Source of the DNA: an uncultured Bacteroidales bacterium
GTDB taxonomy: Bacteria > Bacteroidota > Bacteroidia > Bacteroidales > Lentimicrobiaceae
Direction of reading: 5' to 3'
Assembly (NCBI GenBank): GCA_937894795.1
Contig: CALCQV010000070.1
Coordinates: 1 to 12,839, forward strand
DNA length: 12,839 nucleotides
The position numbers and the translations under genes are program-made. Below the pieces are notes generated by a model. The model was not told the DNA's origin. It was given only the letters and a program-made list of their open reading frames with translations, and ran no database searches. Shown piece after piece: positions 1 to 6,858 of this stretch. Position 1 is the first letter of the stretch. Each line of letters begins with the position of its first letter.

Positions 1-626
1 GGTGTGGAATTGATGATATGTTGCATTATCAGATCGCGGAATTCAAGAACGGTAATGGGCTCTGACAAATGCTCACTGATATTGGTAACACGGCTGCGTA
101 CCGACTTAACGGCTTTATCAGTAAATTTAGATGGATCCACATTTAATGCATTGACCAGATCTGACATTACCGATGAGAAAAGCAGCGTACCGTGATGAAG
201 TATCCTTTGGCGGAAAACATGCTCCGCATTGCCTGAAAACTTCCTGCCCTCAATCACAAGGTCATTGCGTCCTGAAAACTCGGCATTAATATTCAGTGTT
301 TTAAGTACATCAAGAATTGGCTTTGTGAATTTATGGAAATCAACCAGATTACTACCCGCTTCAGCATTGGCCACAAAAGTAAAATTCAGATTTCCCAGAT
401 CGTGAAATACAGCTCCACCGCCTGAAAGCCTCCGCACCACCCTGATCTGCTTTTCCTTAACATAATCTAAGTTGATTTCTGCAAGAGTATTCTGGTGTTT
501 GCCAACAATGATGCAGGGCTCATTTCGCCACAACATGAAACAATCGTCGGTAAAATGTTTCAACACATACTCTTCCGCAGCAATATTGAAATATGGATCG
601 GTTTCCTGACGTATTATACAAAGCAT
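1..626 (-). CDS. lplA: Lipoate-protein ligase A, C-terminus cut off by the window edge
   Basis: This enzyme activates lipoate with ATP and attaches it to a lysine of lipoyl domains in 2-oxoacid dehydrogenases and glycine-cleavage H protein, in the cytoplasm. Reading the minus strand from ATG 626-624 gives 208 codons without a stop. The signature RRLSGGGAVFHDLGN lies at residues 65-79, and GRKFSGNA at 127-134 holds the lysine (K129) equivalent to the catalytic lysine of LplA. ILHHGTLL follows at 142-149. Compared with E. coli LplA (about 338 residues) roughly the last third is missing, only because the window begins here. An AAAGG stretch about 8 nt upstream of the ATG resembles a Shine-Dalgarno, which most neighbours lack. 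A TACTTTTG -7 element lies at 697-690. The gene diverges from the secreted-protein gene at 824. Family assignment is strong; ligase rather than octanoyl transferase rests on the overall motif pattern. Confidence 0.93.
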   Translation of the reverse strand, partial: MLCIIRQETDPYFNIAAEEYVLKHFTDDCFMLWRNEPCIIVGKHQNTLAEINLDYVKEKQIRVVRRLSGGGAVFHDLGNLNFTFVANAEAGSNLVDFHKFTKPILDVLKTLNINAEFSGRNDLVIEGRKFSGNAEHVFRQRILHHGTLLFSSVMSDLVNALNVDPSKFTDKAVKSVRSRVTNISEHLSEPITVLEFRDLIMQHIINST

Positions 627-689
627 ATATATGACCTTTGAAGAGAAATTCGATTAATAAATGGTACAATGGATTTTCAATAACGGCGA

Positions 690-697
690 CAAAAGTA
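690..697 (-). promoter_or_regulatory. Putative -7 promoter element for lplA
   Basis: On the minus strand the sequence reads TACTTTTG, a full match to the Bacteroidota -7 consensus TAnnTTTG. It would give a leader of about 55-60 nt ahead of lplA. No clear TTG occurs at the usual -33 distance; TGG at the right spacing is the closest match. The 627-823 spacer holds this element and the divergent one at 789, and nothing else that I recognise. Confidence 0.5.
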
Positions 698-788
698 GTT
701 TATTTTCCGCTGGACTCCATTGTTGCAATGCTTTAGAGAATCAAAGTCTTTTGACGATACTACACCTGAATTAGTTTTCAGGATTTTA

Positions 789-796
789 TACCTTTG
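789..796 (+). promoter_or_regulatory. Putative -7 promoter element for the Big_2/DUF5050 gene
   Basis: TACCTTTG matches TAnnTTTG. It sits inside TTTTATACCTTTGAA, a 15-bp string repeated exactly before the gene at 10415. Transcription would begin near 802-804, about 20 nt before the ATG at 824. No -33 TTG is evident at 19-20 bp spacing. The element overlaps an in-frame TTG at 794-796, which therefore cannot be the start codon if this promoter is real. Confidence 0.6.
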
Positions 797-823
797 AATA
801 TAAGCAACCTAAATGTAGTAACA

Positions 824-2266
824 ATGAAAAAGTCATTACTATTAATTGCATTGGGAATAATTCTAATGCAGACAACTGCCCAAGAACCCAGAACCAGGGT
901 GAAACGCAACACTGAAACAGGTCAGGGAGCAGAAGCATCAGATAATCAGGCACGCAAAGATAATTTATACTTGTCACCTGGCAGGATTGAGTTATTTGTG
1001 AAAGGCGCCGGTGCCACTCTTGACATCAAGAGGTCACAAAATAAGGAAGTAGGAGAAGTGCAATGGATATCTGCAAATCCAAAGGTGGCACGAGTGAGTT
1101 CCAAGGGATTAGTAACACCTGTTGCCGTAGGAAGTACTGTCATCTACGTGCAGGATCCCTCAGGTATCAAGTCAAATGAATGTACGGTCATAATATCAAA
1201 TGCAAATGAATGGGGCAGCATTTCAGGTAAAGATAATTTGAGTGCCCAAGGCGAATGGCTGTACTTTGTTAATAGAGCAGATAGTAATATGCTATATAAA
1301 GTAATGAGAAACGGACAGTTTCTTACCCGCATTAATAATGACTACCCCAGTTGTTTGAATGTCATAGGTAACACTATCTACTATTACAATTCAAATGAGA
1401 GAACCAGGCCTGGCTTATACAGAATTTCGGCCGATAATGTGAAACGTACCTTACTGAATGATAGAGATTACATTACTTCATTGATGGTAAATCAAGAGGG
1501 ACTGGCTTTTTATTCTGTGAATGATAAAGCAATTTTTTCACATGCAACACAAAAGTCCAATGCAACTATTGATAAGCTGTTTGATATAAAATCTGTTTAT
1601 TCAATGGTAGTTAATGGAGATTATGTTGTTTATAATCATAACTGGGAAGATATTCAACAGCCTGAAGGAGGTGGTGGATTGTATACATATAAAAGGGATA
1701 CCAAAAAGAATGAGGAGTATTTTTCAATATACAGAAATACTTCACACCTCATTCTTGATGATCAGGAAAAGAAAGTGTATGTATGTGTGTATGCCCATCC
1801 AACAGTAGCTTTGGATTATAAATATATACCGGATGTTTTTGAAAAAAGAGAATCAAAACCATCCGGATGGTTTAGTCTGGATATTTCATACGATCCTCAG
1901 AAAGAGATGATGAAAGAAATACAACGTTCACAAAGTCAAGGCAACAACCATAACGATGCATTTGATATTCTGACTGAAAAGTATGGGAGGATTAAGAAAT
2001 TGTCACTTACAGAGCAGGATATGATATTATTCGTTCAAGATGGTTGGATATATTATATCAGGGATTCTTTCCTGCGTAGAATAAAAACCAACATGAAACT
2101 TGATCAGGAATTATTTTTCTGCGGAGCTGATGCTGAAATTACCACTGATGGAGAGTTTCTTTACTATTGGAATAAGGATAATCAACTCTTCAGACGAATC
2201 ATGGATGGGCGCTATGAGAAAGAGATTATTGTAAAACCTGATGTAGGAGCTGTACAATCTGAATAA
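824..2266 (+). CDS. Secreted protein with Big_2 immunoglobulin-like domain and DUF5050-like repeat region
   Basis: This 480-residue protein is probably exported to the periplasm or cell surface; its function is unknown. Residues 1-19 form a Sec signal peptide (MKKSLLLIALGIILMQTTA, then Q20), with no lipobox cysteine. Residues about 47-125 fit a bacterial Ig-like Big_2 domain: the pattern ANPKVARVSSKGLVTPVAVG at 84-103 is characteristic. From about 128 to 445 come repeated stretches of the type GEWLYFVNR, GNTIYYYNS, DGWIYYIRD and GEFLYYWNK, each followed by a 'Lxri' segment. This resembles DUF5050-type beta-propeller-like repeats. There is no obvious type IX C-terminal sorting domain. The in-frame TTG at 794 is rejected as start because it lies within the -7 element and would bury the signal peptide. 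The gene looks AT-richer than tamL or the helicase. No partner gene is adjacent, and a terminator follows at 2421. Confidence 0.82.
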   Translation: MKKSLLLIALGIILMQTTAQEPRTRVKRNTETGQGAEASDNQARKDNLYLSPGRIELFVKGAGATLDIKRSQNKEVGEVQWISANPKVARVSSKGLVTPVAVGSTVIYVQDPSGIKSNECTVIISNANEWGSISGKDNLSAQGEWLYFVNRADSNMLYKVMRNGQFLTRINNDYPSCLNVIGNTIYYYNSNERTRPGLYRISADNVKRTLLNDRDYITSLMVNQEGLAFYSVNDKAIFSHATQKSNATIDKLFDIKSVYSMVVNGDYVVYNHNWEDIQQPEGGGGLYTYKRDTKKNEEYFSIYRNTSHLILDDQEKKVYVCVYAHPTVALDYKYIPDVFEKRESKPSGWFSLDISYDPQKEMMKEIQRSQSQGNNHNDAFDILTEKYGRIKKLSLTEQDMILFVQDGWIYYIRDSFLRRIKTNMKLDQELFFCGADAEITTDGEFLYYWNKDNQLFRRIMDGRYEKEIIVKPDVGAVQSE

Positions 2267-2310
2267 CCTGATCTGGCAGTGGCTATCACAAGAGTATGCA
2301 TATATTCATT

Positions 2311-2390
2311 GAGAATGGCATGGCTCTTTAATTATAGCGGTTCAGGGTTTAGGGGAAAATGTAAGTGAATGGAATGGCTCTTACATTATA
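2311..2390. repeat. Imperfect 26-bp direct repeat with an overlapping 8-bp inverted repeat
   Basis: Positions 2311-2336 and 2365-2390 match at 22 of 26 columns; both contain ATGGCTCTT and end ATTATA. Between them lies GTTCAGGGTTTAGG (2340-2353), a two-unit heptamer repeat seen again near 12733. AATGTAAG (2358-2365) pairs perfectly with CTTACATT (2380-2387) across a 14-nt loop. The block lies between the Big_2 gene and the terminator. No gene is evident in it. Confidence 0.6.
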
Positions 2391-2420
2391 AAAAGGAGAT
2401 AGGGTAATAGATAAAATGCA

Positions 2421-2447
2421 AAAAGCCACTAAAAGTGGCTTTTTTTT
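2421..2447. terminator. Bidirectional intrinsic terminator between the Big_2 gene and tRNA-Val
   Basis: AGCCACT (2424-2430) and AGTGGCT (2434-2440) form a perfect 7-bp stem with an AAA loop, extended by flanking A and T tracts. Eight T residues follow on the plus strand (2440-2447), and a shorter T tract follows on the minus strand. It can therefore end both the plus-strand transcript from 824 and the convergent tRNA-Val transcript, which ends one base away. Confidence 0.85.
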
Positions 2448-2448
2448 G

Positions 2449-2523
2449 TGGGAGCAACAGGATTCGAACCTGTGACCCTCTGCTTGTAAGGCAGATGCTC
2501 TGAACCAGCTGAGCTATGCTCCC
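2449..2523 (-). tRNA. tRNA-Val (anticodon UAC)
   Basis: The minus strand folds as a complete 75-nt cloverleaf. The acceptor stem is GGGAGCA with TGCTCCC plus discriminator A (2449); the D arm is GCTC/GAGC; the anticodon stem is TCTGC/GCAGA with loop CTTACAA, giving anticodon TAC; the T arm is ACAGG/CCTGT with loop TTCGAAT. This tRNA reads GUA-type valine codons. CCA is not encoded, so it must be added enzymatically. A near-consensus promoter lies 18 bp upstream and a hairpin terminator directly downstream, so it is a single-gene transcript. Protein-length open frames over this stretch are spurious. Confidence 0.97.
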
Positions 2524-2540
2524 ATTGGTAATTGAGGCTG

Positions 2541-2570
2541 CAAATGTACAATCTATTTTTAATTCTGCAA
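2541..2570 (-). promoter_or_regulatory. Promoter of tRNA-Val
   Basis: On the minus strand, TTG (2570-2568) is followed by 19 bp and then TACATTTG (2548-2541), a full match to the Bacteroidota -33/-7 arrangement. Transcription would start roughly 10 bp before the mature 5' end. The element is nearly identical to the promoter of tRNA-Glu at 11238-11267, sharing an exact TTGTACATTTGCAG core. Confidence 0.8.
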
Positions 2571-2699
2571 CTGTTTGGCAGAAAAAAAATATTTTTTTTC
2601 TTGAGGTAATTGTTACCATAGCTTTTGGTTGATATTGAACAACCGGTGGCTCCCCGTCCTTTATCAGTAAATACATTCAAAATAAACCGATAATTTTCT

Positions 2700-2707
2700 T
2701 AAGTTTG
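2700..2707 (+). promoter_or_regulatory. Putative -7 promoter element for tamL
   Basis: TAAGTTTG matches TAnnTTTG and ends 16 bp before the tamL ATG, which implies a leader of only about 10 nt. No TTG at the usual -33 distance is visible. The 2524-2723 spacer thus carries divergent promoters for tRNA-Val and tamL. Confidence 0.6.
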
Positions 2708-2723
2708 CACAAGATTCCTTTCA

Positions 2724-5096
2724 ATGTCCAGTCTGTTGATACGCAGTTATAAGCCATTGGTATTTTTGTTGTTAGCCTTAATCCTGGCTTCCTGTAATGT
2801 TTCACGGAGGGTGGAGAGCAGAGGCGGCTATCTGCTTACTGCCAATATCGTGAAGACTGACCGTCCCGGTATATCAAAGGATGACCTGCTTAATTTTGCC
2901 CAACCCAAACCCAATAAGAGATTCCTGGGCCTGTTGCATGGCCGTGTGTGGGATGCCTTCAGCCACAACACCTCAAGCCGATTCAACCGCTGGATGGTGC
3001 GAACTTTCGGCGAACCCCCTGTTTTGCTGGATACCGTTATGGCCTATAACTCCCTGGTGCCGATGCGTCAGTATCTTGCCAATAAGGGATATTTCAAAAG
3101 TGATGTGCAAAGTTCAGTTATCCTTAAAAGGGGTAAAGCCAAAGTGGTGTATAGTACCATTACTGATGAGCCTTACCGGTTAGGATCCGTTATTAGGGAA
3201 ATCAGTGATGATACCCTCCGTAGAGTGGTTATGTCAAGTAACTCCCTGCTAAGACAGGGTGATCAGTATGATGCATATCAGATGACTGCCGAACGCGACA
3301 GACTGACTCAACTGCTTCGTAATTCAGGTTATTATGCATTCAATAGCAACTACATTTACTTTGAGGTTGATACCATTGGCCGGAACAAAGAGGCCAATGT
3401 GAAAATCATCATCTCCAATTTCCGCCAAAACAATGACTCATTGGAAGTGCCCCATAAGAAATATGTTTTCAATAAAATCTTCGTTCATAGTGATTATCCC
3501 AGAGCCAATGATACCTTGCGCACGTTTGATACGATAGCATATTTTATTGATCATAAGCTTCCGAAAGGTGATTCACTGACTGCAACAATCAGCAAACCAC
3601 CCGATTTTTACCAGATTTACAGGGAAAATTTGCGACTTAGGCCATTGGCACTATCACGCGTTCTGTTCGTGAAACCGGGCGACTATTACAGTCAGAGAAA
3701 TGTGAACCTGACCTATAACAGGGTGCATAACCTTGGGCTTAGCAGCTATGTTTCAGTAAATGTGCGGGCCGCGGAGGATACCTCAGTGAAAGTAACTTCA
3801 AATACAGGATTACTTGATTGTGAGGTGCGCATCGTCAGAGCCCCCGTCAACGGCTTTACCATTGAAGCTGAAGGTACCAATGCCGGCGGTCTCATGGGTC
3901 TGGGTTCCAGTGTGAATTATAGAAATCGCAATATTTTTGTGGGCGCCGAAAACCTTCATTTCAAACTCTTTGGAGCTTTTGAAATAAAGCCTTCCATCAT
4001 TGATGAACCATCACCTACCCACCTTGGCATTTTTAACTCATTGGAAGCAGGATTCGAGGCAGGCATTGATTTCCCAACATTGTTGAGCCCATTCTCCATT
4101 GAAACACAGGATGTAAACTCACGCCCCAAAACCATCCTTGGACTGGGCTTTAACTATGGTGTACGTCCGGAATATGAAAGATACCTCTCCAAACTGTCAC
4201 TCAGCTATGAGTGGAATGCCTCACTGACCTCCCGACATTACTTTTCGCCGGTTGACCTGAGCAGTATCAGCATTGTCCGCGACAGTCTCTTTACCGTGAA
4301 GCTGCTGGAGCTTAATGACCGCCGGTTCTTCAATCAATATACCAACCATCTCATCCTGGCAATGAAGTACTCTTATGTATTCAATAACCAAAACCTGGGC
4401 GATCGAAAGAACTTTACCTACCTCCGTGTAAACATTGAACCCGCCGGTAACCTCTTCAACCTCATCAGCAGCGTTACAGGGGCCCCGCGCGACAGTGACG
4501 GGAAGTACACTCTCTTCAATATAAGGTATGCCCAATATTTCCGCTCCGACATTGATTTCAGGTACTACCGGCCTCTTACCCCACACCAGCGGCTGGTATA
4601 TCGTTTGGCATTTGGAATAGGTGTCCCTTATGGAAATTCAACGTCATTGCCATTTGAGAAAGGATTCTTTGCAGGAGGTGCCAATGGTATGAGAGGCTGG
4701 CCGGTACGTACTCTCGGACCCGGTGAGTTTGAGTCACATAGTGCCAATATTCTTGAAAGTGTGGGCGATATGTGGATAGAAGGTAATGTGGAATACCGTT
4801 TCCCTATGTACAGATACCTGAATGGTGCTCTTTTTACTGATGTTGGCAATGTTTGGCTGCTGAATGATAATATTGATTTCCCCGGTGGGATGTTTACCTG
4901 GAACCGCGCTTTAAAATCACTGGCTCTTGATGCCGGACTTGGCTTAAGATTCGATTTTAGCATATTCGTCTTCCGTATTGATGGTGCCTTAAGGCTTTAC
5001 GACCCTGCCCGGGAAACCAACCATAGAGTCATTGACTTGTCGAAATTCCAATTGAAGGATATCAACTGGAACTTTGGCATAGGATATCCTTTCTAA
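2724..5096 (+). CDS. tamL: TamL-type BamA/TamA-family outer-membrane lipoprotein
   Basis: TamL is the Bacteroidota lipoprotein version of TamA: periplasmic POTRA domains plus a 16-strand barrel in the outer membrane, which works with TamB in envelope biogenesis. The 790-residue product starts with a type II signal peptide; the lipobox LASC (21-24) predicts Cys24 as the lipidated residue. The segment around DDLLNFAQPKPNKRFLG (about residues 53-69) resembles the conserved TamL N-terminus. The central part fits POTRA domains, and from about residue 385 the pattern is alternating barrel strands. GGANGMRGWPVRTLGPG (651-667) is the lid-loop motif, with R657 in the (V/M)RG position. The protein ends in aromatic GIGYPF, typical of outer-membrane barrels. 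Start ATG 2724 follows directly from the -7 element. No tamB is adjacent: the next gene is a helicase. A generic BamA-family paralogue is the alternative. Confidence 0.88.
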   Translation: MSSLLIRSYKPLVFLLLALILASCNVSRRVESRGGYLLTANIVKTDRPGISKDDLLNFAQPKPNKRFLGLLHGRVWDAFSHNTSSRFNRWMVRTFGEPPVLLDTVMAYNSLVPMRQYLANKGYFKSDVQSSVILKRGKAKVVYSTITDEPYRLGSVIREISDDTLRRVVMSSNSLLRQGDQYDAYQMTAERDRLTQLLRNSGYYAFNSNYIYFEVDTIGRNKEANVKIIISNFRQNNDSLEVPHKKYVFNKIFVHSDYPRANDTLRTFDTIAYFIDHKLPKGDSLTATISKPPDFYQIYRENLRLRPLALSRVLFVKPGDYYSQRNVNLTYNRVHNLGLSSYVSVNVRAAEDTSVKVTSNTGLLDCEVRIVRAPVNGFTIEAEGTNAGGLMGLGSSVNYRNRNIFVGAENLHFKLFGAFEIKPSIIDEPSPTHLGIFNSLEAGFEAGIDFPTLLSPFSIETQDVNSRPKTILGLGFNYGVRPEYERYLSKLSLSYEWNASLTSRHYFSPVDLSSISIVRDSLFTVKLLELNDRRFFNQYTNHLILAMKYSYVFNNQNLGDRKNFTYLRVNIEPAGNLFNLISSVTGAPRDSDGKYTLFNIRYAQYFRSDIDFRYYRPLTPHQRLVYRLAFGIGVPYGNSTSLPFEKGFFAGGANGMRGWPVRTLGPGEFESHSANILESVGDMWIEGNVEYRFPMYRYLNGALFTDVGNVWLLNDNIDFPGGMFTWNRALKSLALDAGLGLRFDFSIFVFRIDGALRLYDPARETNHRVIDLSKFQLKDINWNFGIGYPF

Positions 5097-5124
5097 TGAA
5101 AGAAGCGGAGGTGATTGAATTAAT

Positions 5125-5189
5125 GACCGATTCAGATGGTTGACCGTGCAACCGGATGACTGCGCAATCGGATAACCGTGCAACCGAAT
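5125..5189. repeat. 16-bp tandem repeat in the tamL-helicase spacer
   Basis: Three adjacent 16-bp units occur at 5142-5157 (GACCGTGCAACCGGAT), 5158-5173 (GACTGCGCAATCGGAT) and 5174-5189 (AACCGTGCAACCGAAT). Units 1 and 2 differ at three positions, and units 1 and 3 at two. A more decayed copy, GACCGATTCAGATGGT, precedes them at 5125-5140. They lie between tamL and the helicase gene, where I see no convincing promoter or terminator. Confidence 0.75.
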
Positions 5190-5243
5190 GGATTTTAACC
5201 AGGGTATAGGTGTTTATTTATTGTGAGTTTTTAACACATCATT

Positions 5244-6689
5244 ATGATTGAAATGGATAGCCGATTAATGGCTGACAATATATTAAGGGAGTTGGGACAT
5301 GAACCTACGTCAGGACAGGCCAGAGTGATTGAAATGATTTCCAAATTTATTACAGAACCTGTTTCTGTAAAACAGCGGCCTGTCTTCTTGCTGAAGGGGT
5401 ATGCAGGTACCGGTAAAACTACGCTGGTAAGTGCGCTGGTAAGGGTGTTGCCTGTTGCAGGGCTTCAATCGGTATTACTTGCACCTACCGGCCGGGCAGC
5501 AAAAGTACTGGCAGGTTATGCCCGTAAGCAGTCCAATACCATCCATCGCAAGATATACAGGGCCGTTACCGGAAACGATGGAAGGCTTATCATGATGCCG
5601 GCACCCAATCCGCATAAGAAAACCTTGTTTATTGTTGATGAGGCATCCATGATTCAGGGTCCCGGTGCTCCGGGTGAACCGGGGATCTATTCACATCGTG
5701 ACCTTTTGGAAGACCTGGTGGAATATGTTTATGCAAATGAAGGCTGCCGTCTGTTGCTCATTGGTGATAATGCACAGTTGCCTCCCGTGGGTGTGGCTGA
5801 AAGTCCGGCGCTTGAGACCGGCATTCTCCAAAAACAGTACCATCTGGATGTGGTTACCTATGAACTTAATGAGGTGGTGAGGCAGTCACTGGATAGCGGC
5901 ATACTCTCCAACGCAACCATTCTTCGTGAAAAGGCTTTGCAGGAAACCCCTGAAACACCTTTCTTTAATCTTAGGGGCTTCACCGATATCCGCTCTATAG
6001 ACGGCACTGAGTTTGAAGATGCCCTCAACTCCTGCTACAGCCGCTTTGGCGTGGAGAATACCGTAATCATAACTCGTTCAAACAAACGTGCCAACCTCTT
6101 CAACAATGAAGTGCGTTCCCGAATACTGTACCGTGAATCGGAACTCTCGGCCGGCGACATCATGATGATTACCAAAAATAACTACTTCTGGATACCTATC
6201 TCTTCCAAAGCGGGTTTTATTGCCAACGGCGATATTGTTGAAGTACGCCGCATTCAAAAACGCTGGGAGATGTACGGCTTCCACTTTGCTGATCTTATTG
6301 TGCAGCTTGTTGACTACCCCGATATGGATGTAGTGGAAATCAGGATGTTGCTCGAATCTATAAATGTTGATAAACCTTCCATGCCTTCTGAAGAAATAGT
6401 CAGGCTGCGTGATGAAATTATGCTTGACTACACAGATATTCCATCTCGCCAGGCACGTCAGGATAAAGTCAAAAGCGACCCTTATTACAATGCTGTCCAA
6501 GCCAAATTTGCCTATGCACTTACCTGCCATAAAACTCAGGGCGGTCAGTGGGATGCCGTGTTTATTGATGCCGGATATCTTAAAGCTGAAATGATTGATG
6601 CATCATTCATGAGATGGCTCTATACTGCCGTAACCCGCGCTACCAAGGAGCTCTACCTGGTGAACTTCAATCCCTCATTTTTTTATTGA
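5244..6689 (+). CDS. SF1 DNA helicase, RecD/Pif1-like AAA ATPase
   Basis: This 481-residue protein carries a full set of superfamily 1B helicase motifs, so it probably unwinds DNA 5' to 3' using ATP. Motif I (Walker A) is GYAGTGKT (52-59), motif Ia APTGRAAKVL (80-89), motif II FIVDEASM (129-136) and motif III IGDNAQLPPVG (173-183). The C-terminal UvrD_C_2-like part has YALTCHKTQGGQWD (424-437) and YTAVTRATKELYLV (460-473). It lacks the N-terminal extension of RecD2 and no RecB or RecC neighbour is present, so it is a stand-alone helicase rather than a RecBCD subunit. Its substrate in the cell cannot be read from sequence. ATG 5244 is chosen; in-frame ATGs at 5253 and 5268 are possible alternatives. 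There is no recognisable -7 element or Shine-Dalgarno upstream and no terminator downstream. Confidence 0.92.
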   Translation: MIEMDSRLMADNILRELGHEPTSGQARVIEMISKFITEPVSVKQRPVFLLKGYAGTGKTTLVSALVRVLPVAGLQSVLLAPTGRAAKVLAGYARKQSNTIHRKIYRAVTGNDGRLIMMPAPNPHKKTLFIVDEASMIQGPGAPGEPGIYSHRDLLEDLVEYVYANEGCRLLLIGDNAQLPPVGVAESPALETGILQKQYHLDVVTYELNEVVRQSLDSGILSNATILREKALQETPETPFFNLRGFTDIRSIDGTEFEDALNSCYSRFGVENTVIITRSNKRANLFNNEVRSRILYRESELSAGDIMMITKNNYFWIPISSKAGFIANGDIVEVRRIQKRWEMYGFHFADLIVQLVDYPDMDVVEIRMLLESINVDKPSMPSEEIVRLRDEIMLDYTDIPSRQARQDKVKSDPYYNAVQAKFAYALTCHKTQGGQWDAVFIDAGYLKAEMIDASFMRWLYTAVTRATKELYLVNFNPSFFY

Positions 6690-6831
6690 TCTGTTGCATG
6701 CTGCAATATCAGGTAGCTGCAATCATTGGTTGATGATTTGTTCTAATAGAGCCGCGGGCACTACTTGTCTTATTTATATTACTTATCTTGTTCACAGGTC
6801 GGCGGCAGCCTGCCGTTGATGACATTTTTTA

Positions 6832-6839
6832 TATCTTTG
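6832..6839 (+). promoter_or_regulatory. Putative -7 promoter element for the rfaE1-porT cluster
   Basis: TATCTTTG matches TAnnTTTG and lies 19 bp before the ATG at 6859. A TTG at 6816-6818 is present but closer (13 bp) than the usual 19-20 bp. This is the only credible promoter seen ahead of the three-gene run. The rest of the 6690-6858 spacer holds only short inverted repeats. Confidence 0.55.
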
Positions 6840-6858
6840 CATTTTGAATTCAAAAGCA

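Noticed and set aside
2386..2680. Two minus-strand open frames of 83 and 96 codons
   Set aside because: They run through the complete tRNA-Val gene and its promoter and show no protein-like pattern.
4221..4963. Long minus-strand open frames opposite tamL
   Set aside because: They are antisense shadows of a clearly coding barrel domain and have no recognisable domain or start context.
6723..6734. TCATTGGTTGAT shared with 11753-11764
   Set aside because: A single 12-bp match in AT-rich spacers, with flanks that do not agree; this is likely chance.
6803..6815. CGGCA/TGCCG hairpin upstream of the kinase gene
   Set aside because: A five-base stem with no T tract, between the helicase and the promoter. 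It could be a weak terminator, but the evidence is too thin.
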